Shown here: positions 41,389-51,293 of the stretch, one piece after another | How the letters are laid out: each line of letters opens with the position of its first letter | Numbering within the stretch: position 1 is the stretch's first letter | Source of the DNA: Gonocerus acuteangulatus | Taxonomy: Eukaryota; Arthropoda; Insecta; Hemiptera; Coreidae | Length of the DNA: 64,000 nucleotides | Assembly: GCA_946811695.1 (NCBI GenBank) | Contig: OX328123.1 | Span: 12,401,853 to 12,465,852 of the forward strand | Direction of reading: 5' to 3' | Translations under genes and position numbers: made by a program | The notes under the pieces: generated by a model | The model's input: the letters and a program-made list of their open reading frames with translations, nothing else | What the model was told of the DNA's origin: nothing | Databases searched by the model: none

Positions 41389-41432
41389 CCTGGCTGAAGA
41401 AGATGGAGATGAGTCCATCGAAATATTCCAGG
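41389..41432 (+). ncRNA. hammerhead ribozyme-like motif, right arm
   Basis: Stem I CCTGG/CCAGG (41389-41393 and 41428-41432, five pairs), core CTGAAGA (41394-41400), one extra A, stem II GATGGA/TCCATC, GAAA, then T and triplet ATT. It is unrelated in stem sequence to the other foldbacks, so the fold is conserved by structure and not by recent copying. Stem III has no loop. Confidence 0.72.
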
Positions 41433-41515
41433 AAGAAGTGAGGAGGAGTACCACCGCTGGAGAAAAATGCCGTTCCATCCAAAAATACTATCCCAGCGAC
41501 GAAAAATAACATCAA

Positions 41516-41548
<33 letters not shown>

Positions 41549-41799
41549 AGATCACGGGCCCCCACTTCTCAGAGCCAGAATTAAAATTCTAGTACTTTGC
41601 TATAGGACTTTGGGCATTTTAAAATTATTTTCATCTTGAGTTTTGAACAAAATGAGAATAAAAGCCGACAATCGGTGCTGCACACGTCACTTTTAGTACT
41701 TTTTTCCAATTAGCGAGGATCGGCCCGGGCCCGGGAATACTGTACCCGGTTGCCCCCCCCCCCCCATGTGGCGGCCCTGTATATATGTGTATATATATA

Positions 41800-42717
41800 T
41801 TTGCCTGCTCGCGCTCTCCTCGGCTGAAAAATGGTCCGATTTTGATGGAATTTGGTACAAAAATCTTTTATCTAATTTGAAAGGTCATGTTCGTAAACCA
41901 GCAGAAACCGTCCACCGGAACATGGTTTTTGACGTGAAATTCGCGCGAAAAACAATCGTAACGTCATTTTATAGGCTTCTTGGCCTAGAAAAACGAATGA
42001 AACCATTTTTAAGGCTATAGCTTTAACTGTTTTCAAGAAAGCTAGAAAAATAGTTGTTGAATCAAGTTTTTGGTTTGGTTACTTAGAATCATGGGATTCG
42101 GTTAAAATATTATCTGCATGTTTGAAATTCATATTGATAAAGATGTTTAAATTTTGGTTGCGTTTGGAGTTAAGGAAGGATTAGAATAATATATTTTATT
42201 TATAGACATGAAAAGTTTTGGGAACTTCCTATATTTTCCTTACTATCTCGAAAACGATTGGAAAGTAAAGGTAATCATTCGAAAGCTTACTAAATTTTCT
42301 ACAAAAAAGGTTTTAAAGAAATTTTCGATTAGGTGATGTCAATCGGAGAAATAAGTGCTTAAAACTTCAAATGTGTTTGTTTTGTTATTTTGAATGGGAA
42401 TTTGTAGTTGTTTAGCTCACTTTTTTAATTGGTTCTTTTTTTTAATTGCATTTATTTGTAGAATTAGTATGAAAATGAGAAACGTTTTGATATTTTGTCA
42501 ATGCATTGATCTGTGAAATAAGTATTTCTAGTTTGTATAGGATGGTGGGGGCTGGCCTTCCCTGATGTAGGGGCAGGTAAGTGCATGGTGGCCCATTGCT
42601 ACGTATCTGGGCTCATAAAACCATTTCACTAAAGGTCGAAGCAATATAATAACTTTCCAAATGACGCTAGGGATAAGAACGGAACCGCGCTAAGATGATG
42701 CAGATCCTGCGAGTCGG
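41800..42717 (+). repeat. family A copy, left end missing
   Basis: Begins at the block following (TA)n (TTTGATGGAATTTGGTAC), passes GGTCATGTTCGTAAACC and the internal modules, and ends GAACGGAACCGCGCTAAGATG and TCCTGCGAGTCGGAC at 42717. Confidence 0.7.
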
Positions 42718-43204
42718 ACATTTTGTGTTTATTTATTTTTTAAATATTGTAATATTACTGTTAAATAAAAACATTCATTCGTTATAAATTTTTAACTAGG
42801 AGATATTATTCTAGCCTATATAGAACCCGTAAATTCTAGGCAAGGGGTCAGGCCTTGAAAAAATTGAGATTAAGAAAGTTAAATTGTTTTGATAAAGTAT
42901 TTATAAGTTTTACACCACTGCTAAAGCTATTCAGGAGTTGAGGAGTTTGGAGAGAAATTCGTGAATAACTTAACAAACGATGGAAGTTCAGAGGTTTTAT
43001 CAAACCAGTTACTCCCTATTGTTATAATGGTAATGCTGTTGTTATATTGTCTAAGTTAAATTTGGTTGTAGAACTCTTAACTTAATTAGTTACACAGTAG
43101 GTAACGTGGGGTGCAAAAATATTAGATGAATTATTAACGACTGTGAACTTGAAATCTGTAATTTCAACAAATGAATAATACAAAAGTCTGTCACGCAGGA
43201 GCTG
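42718..43204. other. no gene recognised
   Basis: AT-rich sequence without coding or repeat signals that I could assign. Confidence 0.4.
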
Positions 43205-43275
43205 CGATTTTTTTTTTTTTTTTTTTTTTTTTACAGCGCATTGACATTTGGGGCATTAGCGCCTAAGCTGCATCC
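43205..43275 (-). mobile_element. SINE S1 3' fragment
   Basis: Poly-T and ACAGCGCATTGACATTTGGG-CATTAGCGCC match the tail-proximal end of S1. The tRNA-like head is missing. Confidence 0.7.
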
Positions 43276-43329
43276 CTACTTATAATATCCTTTACAAGTA
43301 ATAAAATAAAGAAGAAAAGTTTTGCCATT

Positions 43330-43772
43330 TCATATAAATAAAAATCAAGTGTCTGTCTGTTTATTTATTTCTTTTGGTTGATCCTTATACAAATCTACAC
43401 CGTTTGACCGATATTGACCAAACTTGGCACACAGGTAGGTCTTGATACGAGAAATCTCCTAGGCTAGGTCAAAATAGTGAAATTTCAAAATTTGGTCAAA
43501 AGGTCAAAAGTTTTGTTCAAGAAAAATTGGCTACACTGAACCATTCAGGTTGTGACGGCCATTTTGAATCGACTACTACTGGCCTCTGTCGGCTGTAAGA
43601 TGAGGTGCTGTTGTGCTGGCCTCTGCCGGTATCATTATGAACTAAAACAAATTCACATCGTTTGAACGATTTTCGTAACTGGGTATAGACAACTAGGTAT
43701 CAAGTAGATCTTGATACGTGGAGAGTCATAGACAGAAAGTAGGTGTAGCATGGCACACTGGGTAACAGCTAG
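43330..43772 (+). mobile_element. non-autonomous Helitron-like element (family D)
   Basis: Begins TCATATAAATAAAAATCAAG, then GTCTGTCTGTTTATTT and ACCGTTTGACCGATATTGAC, and a body with TGGCCTCTGCCGG. It ends GGTAACAGCTAG followed by T. 5' TC and 3' CTAG before T fit Helitron ends. The 3' hairpin is not obvious. The body matches 16078-16530 in inverse. Confidence 0.65.
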
Positions 43773-44004
43773 TGTTTACTAAATGAATAATGAAAGCGGC
43801 CGCGTGTAAAAGGAGATCCCCCCCTCATAAGAACGGCGAAAGTGATTACAGCGCCCCTAGCGGTAGAAGTAACAACTAATGCGAGGTTTGGCGGCTTTAT
43901 TTTATTTAAAAAATATTAAAAATAAACCCCAACTCCTACTGAAACCATTTAGTTTTTTTTTTTTTTTTTGTCTCGTTAGTAGTATATATATATATATATA
44001 TATA

Positions 44005-44306
44005 TATATAGCCGTGTGCACTCCTGGCTTAACGTCCTGGGTTCGATTCCCTCGCTACAAAAGTGTAGTAACCTGTAATGGACCCGTCCCTAAAATCATT
44101 GTCTGATATGGGTGGACGCTAAAATGTGAACAATATTATCATTTGTTTACTCTTCAATGTTTATCTGGCCAATACTAATCTTGAAATAAACCACTCGAGT
44201 TTATTTATATCTGTAATATTGTCAGTTGTATTTGTTTTTGCTTTGAAATGTTGCTCAGTGGGCATCACAGAAAATTACTTTTGCGTTGAATGAAGGAGTT
44301 AAATTA
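44005..44306 (+). mobile_element. SINE-like repeat S3
   Basis: A B box (GGGTTCGATTCCC) near 44038 follows a degenerate head. Then come CCCGTCCCTAAAATC and TGGACGCTAAAAT, which resemble the body of S2, and a long tail region with TACTCTTCAATGTTTATC and GATCTTGAAATAAACC-ACTC. The copy at 37540-38715 shares head and tail. Confidence 0.65.
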
Positions 44307-44307
44307 A

Positions 44308-45537
44308 CAAAAAAAGTCCGACTCGCAGGAACTGCGTCATATTAGCGCGGTTACGTACATCTCGAAGAAATGGAATAGATTAGCATCACGAATCACAGGA
44401 AACTGACAGGAGCCAACATGCACAAAAGCGGATAATTCTTAATCTTTATAAGTCAATACAATTATGTACTGATAACGTACTTACTCTTCGACAACTGCTG
44501 AGAAGGCTCTATTCTAAACAACCAAACATTTTAAGTATCTTGTTTTACTAGCAAATTCGTTTTACTGTTATAATCAACTGTAAATATCTGCTTCATGGCG
44601 AATAAAATTCCATTCTGTCGTGGGTTAAATCTTTCTATAAAATAAGAAATAACGATAACTTCAGTTGGAGGCTATGAGGAAGGTTATATAGATAGGAGAA
44701 TTCAGAACAAAGTACGCATATGTCATCATGATTAGCCACAGCCATCTTGATTACCACAGCCACTCCAAACTTATTACCAATACCTTTCACCGTTTCTTAG
44801 CTTATTTTACTACAATACTAATTTTACTGATAAATTCAATTTAAAACAAGAAACAACCAATTAAAAAGTGAGATAAACAAGGAGAAAACCCCTTTCAAAA
44901 CAACAAAACAAACACTTTTTAAGTTTTAAGCGCTTATATCTCTGTTTGACGTTGCCCCATCGAATATTGCTGCAGAACCTTTTTTGTAGAGAATTTAGTA
45001 AGCATTCGAATGGTCACCCTCCACTTACCACGATTTCCCAACCGTTATCGAGATATTTACGAAAAATGTATGAAGATCCGAAAACCTTTCATGTCTTAAT
45101 AAAAATATTTTTTTCGCATACTTCCTTAACTCCAAATACAACCAAAATTTAAAAATCTTACTTGGGATTAATTTCCAATATGTAAAAAATATTTCAATCG
45201 AATCCCGCGATTCTAAGTACCCACAAAAAAATAATGACTTACAAAAATATTGATTCCACTTTTCTCAAAAACGGTTACAGATATCGCCTTAAAAATGGTT
45301 TCATTCGCTTTCCTAAGTTAAGAAACCTATAAAACAAGTACCTGCAAGCATATAAACTCAAAAACGTAAGCGTTACGATTTTTTTGCGCGAATTTCGCCC
45401 CAAACACTATCTTCCCGAGGGCAAATTCTGCTGGTTAACGAACTTGACCTTTCAAATTAGAAGACAGATTTTTGTACCAAATTTCATCAAAATCGGGCCA
45501 TTTTTGAGCTTGCTAGAGCGTTAACAGACAAGCACAC

Positions 45538-45601
<64 letters not shown>

Positions 45602-45777
45602 GGTGGTCCAAATTTGTATATATATATATATATGTATACAAATTTGGACGACCTATATTTTCGTGATCTATAGGGTCTGAAACATGAAAGTTTCCAGTCG
45701 GCACTTCCGGATTGCGTCTTGAGGTCAACCTCTTAAGCGGGTTCTCCCTATGGAGATAGGGAGTAACCGCGCTACAA
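44308..45777 (-). repeat. family A, full length (inverse of A1)
   Basis: Left end GTCCGACTCGCAGGAACTGC and TAGCGCGGTTACG, internal modules as in 1272-2685 in reverse order, (TA)n at 45541-45598, a short palindrome CCAAATTTGTATA/TATACAAATTTGG (about 45608-45650), and right end AGGGAGTAACCGCGCTA. About 1.47 kb, so this is probably the complete form. Confidence 0.82.
45541..45598. repeat. (TA)n microsatellite inside family A
   Basis: About 28 TA units, followed by a second short tract at 45617-45636. Confidence 0.95.
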
Positions 45778-46540
45778 GCTTCTTATCTATAATTTCGTTT
45801 CAAGAAATAGGTGCTCAAATTTCGGAAATTATTGGTTTCGGTCCTTTGAACTGTTCTTTTTGTTCGTTTTCAAGAGTGTTTTATTCATAGTTAAATTTAA
45901 CAGTAAAATTATAATCCAGTAAAACCAATTCATATTGATTCTGATGTATTTTTATATTGCCTTATACAGCCTTTCTTAAAACAGCCTTCTTAAGTCAGTT
46001 GTGGCCAGTTCCTGAACGACCACCGACCATTATAACCGGCGTTATAAAATGATATAAAAATGGTTCCAATCTTTTAATTTTCGATTTTGTTCGGAGAAAT
46101 GGGTGCTAAAATCATCGAAATTATTGGTTTCAGTCTTTAGTACTGTTCTTTTTGTTCTTTTTCAACAGTGTTTTATTGGTAGCCAAATCTAACAGTAAAA
46201 TTATATTCCAGTAAAACCAATACATATTGATTCCTATGTATTTTCATATTGCTTTTTAAAACCATTCTTAAGAATGAGGGAGAAGGCGGATTGAGTCATT
46301 TCCGCTTCTTAGTAAGTGGGCTACATACATTTGCCTGTTTTTTGTGGGTTATTTTTTGTCGACGATATCACTTTTCTTCAAAATGTTGTTCTATTAGGTG
46401 TTTAGAATAGGTACAAAAACAAGCTTTGAGTAGGTGTTGAAATTTGTTAGGATCTTTTCACAGCTTTAGAAATGTCTCGAGAAATAATTACAGAAAAAGG
46501 CTTAGATGACGCAAGAGTTCCTGCGAGTCGGTCTTTTTTA
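45778..46540 (+). repeat. family A-related 3' part, internally duplicated
   Basis: A segment with ATTGGTTTCGGTCCTTTGAAC and TTTAACAGTAAAATTATA occurs twice (about 45825-45960 and 46110-46250). The end is CTTAGATGACGCA and GTTCCTGCGAGTCGG. It directly adjoins the copy before it in opposite orientation. Confidence 0.6.
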
Positions 46541-46714
46541 TTTGTTGTTGTTTTGAAATTTTGGTCAGTGAGTGGAGGAAATCTGATTCGAAATTCAGCC
46601 AATTAGAAAAGAGCGACCAATCGTGTTTATTTCAGCTAACAAAGAGAATGAAATAAATTCCATGGAGGTAGAACTTTTTCTAAAGCATGCGAAGGCTTCG
46701 AATCGATGTTCGAG

Positions 46715-46719
<5 letters not shown>

Positions 46720-46750
<31 letters not shown>

Positions 46751-46912
46751 GGCGCATCTACTTCTAGGTCATTAGCGCCGACATCCAGGGTGCAGCGAGG
46801 AATTTTCCCAGCGAGCCTTGAGATGAGAAAATTCCTGCCGGAGGTGGGAATCGAACCCACCATCTCCCGCTTATGAATCCAGCGCGCTAGCCACTAGACT
46901 ACGGGAGACCCC
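46720..46912 (-). mobile_element. tRNA-derived SINE S1 with 13-bp TSD
   Basis: Long poly-T at the left, S1 body, head ending ACGGGAGACCCC at the right. TGTTCGAGTTGTA is repeated exactly on both sides. Confidence 0.94.
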
Positions 46913-46925
46913 TTGTTCGAGTTGT

Positions 46926-48165
46926 AGCGACAAACCTTGGTTGGTGTATTGATTCGATTGCAACAGTTGTTAGTACTTCCGTGAATTGTAAATTCCGTGA
47001 CGAGTTGTGGTTTGTGGTCGTTACGTCGTGCTTATGGTTACGCTCGGCTGAATATCTCGCCTCAAGCACGACCACAAATATTCCGCTGACTCGATGCTTC
47101 TTCGGTTCTTCTTAACCAGCACAAGCCGCACTTTAGGGGAAACCCCGAAACCTGTTTTGTATAGTAACACTTTTTGAAGAAAATGTACACAAAAATTTAG
47201 GATGCCTTCAAATCTATATCGATTCAATCAAAAAGAACATTTTTTTATTGTATTGGGTTGGTGATAAGCAATGCAGGTTTTAACTAATTTGTTTCAGTTG
47301 GTGAACAACTGTGGACTGGTCAACAGAATCTGCCAACTCAATACCCGTGCTTCGTCACGGCAGATCAGTTATTTTATTACTTTAAATAATGTAACATCAA
47401 AATTAACGCTACTATGTATATAATTTTGTGTAGTTTGTAATAGCACGGTTCCCGTCATGCTATATGTTATTCATCAATTGATAAGTGATAAAAGTACTAT
47501 GTTTCTGGACATTGTGGCGCTCCGGACCAGTGTCAAGAAACCGACAACCTAGAGATTACCCGTTATCTATAGGCTACCAGTAACAGGAGTTTAAGGGTTC
47601 GGGATATTATTACCTCGGATAGAACATCACTAGGTACAGGGTAAACTCTATGAGAGACAAAATCACAGTTTATTTCTAGTAATACAAGGTTTGGCCTCAT
47701 AGTTGATTTGAAGCACAAATAGAAATATATTATGAAATAAATACAGTACGCTAACAGCTGACCTGTAGTCCTAGAAACGCTTGCTGCTTTGGCTTGCCTG
47801 CTCTCTAACCAAATACAAATAAATAAATAAAAAAAACCTCTAAGAAAACTTAAAAACTCGAATATCAAAAAATCATTTCTTAGCGAGTGTTTACGTTCTA
47901 AAGGGAGTGTCAATGCAAAATTTCAAATTTTTCTGTCAAGTGGTTTGGGCTGGGCGATGATAGGTCAGTGAGTGAGTGAGTGGTATTTGACAAATATATA
48001 GTAGATTCATCATTTTGCATTTTTTAAAAGAAATAGATGTATTTTTTAGATATGTTTTCACATAGCCTAAATTTCAACTTCAATTAGTTTCATTTAAAAG
48101 TATTATTCCCATTATTAAAGTTATTATTCCCTATTTTTTACATAGAAAATGTATAAATAAAAGTC
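46926..48165. other. no gene recognised
   Basis: No supported gene. CCCGTGCTTCGTCACGG at 47344-47360 is a string that I know from the ends of insect interspersed repeats. The minus-strand frame 47563-47913 (116 codons) has a hydrophobic stretch but no family signature. Confidence 0.4.
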
Positions 48166-48475
48166 GGATCATAATGACCCGAGGTGACCTGTAAATTACA
48201 GGCTGTAATGAAAGTAAAATACAGGTCACCTCGGATCATAATGACCCGAGGTGACCTGTAAATTACAGGCTGTAATGAAAGTAAAATACAGGTCACCTCG
48301 GATCATAATGACCCGAGGTGACCTGTAAATTACAGGCTGTAATGAAAGTAAAATACAGGTCACCTCGGATCATAATGACCCGAGGTGACCTGTAAATTAC
48401 AGGCTGTAATGAAAGTAAAATACAGGTCACCTCGGATCATAATGACCCGAGGTGACCTGTAAATTACAGGCTGTA
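48166..48475. repeat. 67-bp hairpin tandem array, interrupted
   Basis: About 4.6 units of 67 bp (GAGGTGACC at 48181, 48248, 48315, 48382, 48449). Each unit contains GAGGTGACCTGTA and its exact complement TACAGGTCACCTC, so each can form a 13-bp stem, and an inner palindrome CTGTAAATTACAG. One more partial unit lies at 49121-49165 beyond an insertion. Confidence 0.95.
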
Positions 48476-48545
48476 CAAGTAAAGATGGAATGGTTGGGAT
48501 TCGGCTAAATAAACCTCAATATGATTTTGTTTTAAAAAAATCTAT

Positions 48546-48592
48546 ATTTCGGACGTTTCGGCTACTCATTGGTAGCCTTCGTCAGCTAAAAT
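48546..48592 (-). ncRNA. hammerhead ribozyme-like motif, left arm
   Basis: The minus strand has core CTGACGA (48579-48585), one extra A, stem II GGCTAC/GTAGCC, GAAAC and triplet GTC. Stem I can form with one mismatch. The mirror motif in the right arm (48979-49010) reads CTGACAA, which changes an invariant G and should be inactive. Confidence 0.65.
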
Positions 48593-48669
48593 GACAAAAA
48601 AAAAGAAATTAATACAGAAACAAAAAAATTTATAATTGTGATAGGTAACAGAACTATAAATACAATTAA

Positions 48670-48671
<2 letters not shown>

Positions 48672-48725
<54 letters not shown>
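48672..48725. repeat. (TA)n microsatellite
   Basis: About 26 TA units in the centre of the foldback element. Confidence 0.95.
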
Positions 48726-48731
<6 letters not shown>

Positions 48732-49455
48732 TAGCTAATACTATTAGCTACTATATTTGTCATTGGTATGTAGTTTCTTATTTCTTTGTGAAATCAATTA
48801 ATGTTACTAATTACTATTAAAATCAAGTATTTTACCTGTTTACTTTTTCATTCTACTCATTCTAAGAATTTAAGACGATATGTTCTTTTATAAGTTAATT
48901 GTATTTATAGTTCTGTTACCTATCACAATTATAATTTTTTTTGTTTCTGTATTAATTTCGTTTTTTTGGTCATTTTAGCTGACAAAGGCTACCAATGAGT
49001 AGCCGAAACGTCCGAAATATAGATTTTTTTTAAACAAAATCATATTGAGGTTTATTTAGCCGAATCCCAACCATTCCATCTTTACTTATCACCTCGACGG
49101 CTAACTATCTAATCATCATGCTGTAAATTACAGGCTGTAATGAAAGTAAAATACAGGTGACCACTCAAGGGTTAATTAACATTGTTTATTATCGATTAAC
49201 TAGACTTAAGATTATCTTTGTTTACTTGGAAAGCACACACCTAACCAAAAATAATATTCAAAGCCTGCATTATTTTTGCACCAAACCAATATTTTATGGT
49301 TCGCCGGCTGTAATGGATACTGCATGTCCTGATATGGTGATCGCTTTCACGGATCCAGCCTGAAAACGTTAATTGATCATAACGGCCAATAGTAAGGTTA
49401 TACTAGCGGAAGATTTTGCTCGAGTTGAGACTATAAGCCTGCATATTCCTACCAT

Positions 49456-49505
49456 ATTCCCCTGAAGAGGTAACAAAAGGGCGTGAAATGTTGGGAGGAT
49501 CGGAA
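49456..49505 (+). ncRNA. degenerate hammerhead-like motif
   Basis: CTGAAGA (49462-49468), GAAAT GTT and a 5-bp stem I TTCCC/GGGAG are present, but stem II does not pair well. Downstream sequence (CATTGGTTACTGATAGGCGA and AATAAAAATTTATTG) resembles the region after the motif at 21843. Confidence 0.4.
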
Positions 49506-49593
49506 AATGTTAAGATCATTGGTTACTGATAGGCGAAGGATCTCATCAATAAAAATTTATTGAAACAACAATAAAATAATGCAGGCAATACGA

Positions 49594-49915
49594 AGACAAG
49601 GTATGGTTGGGATTCGGCTAAGAGAAAAAAACGTCGGACCTTCAGGAAGAAATCTGAATTGGACATTTCGGCTGCACATTGGCAGCCTTCTTCAGCACTA
49701 GAGAATGCCTAGGGGGGAGGGAGGAAGACCTAGAAGACACTTAGGTAACCATGGTTGAATGTAGGGTACACTACACCTCTTGTGATGAAGAAGGCTGCCA
49801 AAGTGCAGCCGAAACGTCCAATACAGATTTCTTTCTAAAAGTCTGACGTTTTTTTCTCCTAGCCGAATCCCAACCATACCTTGTCTTCGTATCTCTCCAA
49901 CGGCTAACTATCTCC
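49594..49915. mobile_element. shortened foldback, relative of 3215-3597
   Basis: Same outer sequence (CGAAGACAAGGTATGG) and tail (CAACGGCTAACTATCTCC). The left arm keeps a minus-strand hammerhead with CTGAAGA and GAAAT; the right arm has ATGAAGA in place of the core and has lost most of the inner arm. Confidence 0.8.
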
Positions 49916-50189
49916 ATCTCCACAATAAAGCAATACGTTGTAGATCCTGTATTTTATATAAATTGATTTTCTTGGCAATTCTCTCTGAAAAATGATAACT
50001 TCTCAGGAAGTACGCCTTGAAATCTGTTTGAAGGCCATCCAGTTTCTTTGGAAAAGAGATGACTTGAACTACAGGCGTTGTTGGCTGATGTATACATCTC
50101 GAAACCGGTTGGCAAATAGAAGTAAATGCAAAGAATCTATTCGAGCTTATTTAATTTCCTACAGTTCGTATGAGATTTTTGATAGATCC

Positions 50190-50650
50190 ATATCATTCGG
50201 AAGAAACATTAGGATGCTGTTATGGCGCCTAAGATTTCGCTTCACCTTGAGGTTTTATTCTAAGACTTCTAAATGACACTTGGGATAAGAACAGAACAGG
50301 GGTCTCCCGTGGTCTAGTGTCTAGCGCGCTAGATTCATAAGCGGGAGATGGTGGGTTCGATCCCCACCGGCGCCAGAAATGTTCTCATCTCAGGGCTCGC
50401 TGAGAAAATTCCTGGCTGCACCCTGGATGTCGGCGCTAATAGCCATGATTTGTTGATGCACACTAAAAAAAAAAAATCCGCTCAAGATGCTGTTACGGCG
50501 CCTAATATTTCGCTTTCCTTTGAGACATCTTTTTACATTTTCCTAGAGAGATTAAAACAAAACATTGCCTGGTTTTATTCTAAGACTTCTAAATGACACT
50601 GGGGATAAGAACGGAAAAGCGTTAAGATGACACAGTTCCTGCGAGTCGGA
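50190..50650 (+). repeat. family A 3' end, duplicated around a SINE
   Basis: GGTTTTATTCTAAGACTTC and AAATGACACT-GGGATAAGAAC occur at 50248-50297 and again at 50571-50615. The second copy ends AGTTCCTGCGAGTCGGA. The SINE at 50299 lies between them. Confidence 0.65.
50299..50474 (+). mobile_element. tRNA-derived SINE S1
   Basis: Head GGGGTCTCCCGTGGTCTAG and GGTTCGATCCC, complete body and a tail of 12 A. No clear TSD, perhaps because the left flank belongs to a duplication. Confidence 0.9.
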
Positions 50651-50914
50651 TTTGATTACCAGTTCAAGTCTCCTATTGCTATGACCCATTACGCAGTAAC
50701 CTTCTGCCAACTGCTTTGACCTTAAAGAAATAAAAAAACAACGAGTAATTTCAATATTCGTATATTCCGAGTAGCAGCATGTGAAATTGGAGCTTTGCCC
50801 GCTCGTGTGTCTCCCGCATAAATTTGTACTTCCTTATATGAACAATTTGCTTTTCTGCGAAATAGTCCATTTGGAAAACTGTGGGTTTTGTCGTCATGGT
50901 CACCAATTATTAAT

Positions 50915-51125
50915 AAATTTAAATTTTAACGTACATTATTAATAACTAAGAATTTTAGGGCGAGTGAAAAGGTTGAAAAGGTAACCACCCTTTTCTAGCC
51001 AGGATAGGGCTGATGCCTTTTCTTTTTTCAAAAGAAAAGCCACCATTCCATAGTGGGAATCGTACCCACGACCATAGGCAGAGAGTGTTAAGTGCTCACG
51101 CCTTAACACTCTCTGCCACCGGGCC
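50915..51125 (-). mobile_element. tRNA-derived SINE S2 with 12-bp TSD
   Basis: Inverse of 18901-19109, with head GGCCCGGTGGCAGAGAGTG on the minus strand. CAATTATTAATA flanks it on both sides exactly. Confidence 0.92.
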
Positions 51126-51293
51126 TCAATTATTAATACCTCAGCCTAAATTATTAGTTACATCGGAATGAAACCGTGCGCATATGAAGTGATTTAATAA
51201 TTGTCATTGCGAATGTCAATCTAATTGGAAATTGAACGCGTTTGAATTCAATTAGCACAACTCCGGAAAATATAATGACCAAAAACTATGAAC

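Larger units (their letters stand above)
41253..41495. mobile_element. foldback element with a hammerhead in each arm
   Basis: Two arms of about 115 bp (41256-41362 and 41384-41490) are almost perfect inverse copies around a centre of about 20 bp. Both flanks are (TA)n. Each arm encodes a hammerhead motif with good stems. Open frames across it are translations of the palindrome, and no protein is supported. Confidence 0.88.
48476..49120. mobile_element. hammerhead-bearing foldback with 19-bp TSD
   Basis: Arms 48480-48665 and about 48905-49085 are inverse copies; the centre includes (TA)n. CTGTAAATTACAGGCTGTA flanks it on both sides (48457-48475 and 49121-49139). The outer sequence GGTTGGGATTCGGCTA and the tail CGACGGCTAACTATCT match the foldback at 3215-3597, so they are one family with different arm cores. 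Confidence 0.88.

Noticed and set aside
47125..47160. Hammerhead-like string GGGGAAACCCCGAAACCTG
   Set aside because: The CUGANGA core is absent upstream.
49781..49820. Hammerhead in the right arm of the short foldback
   Set aside because: The first core base is A instead of C, so it should be inactive.
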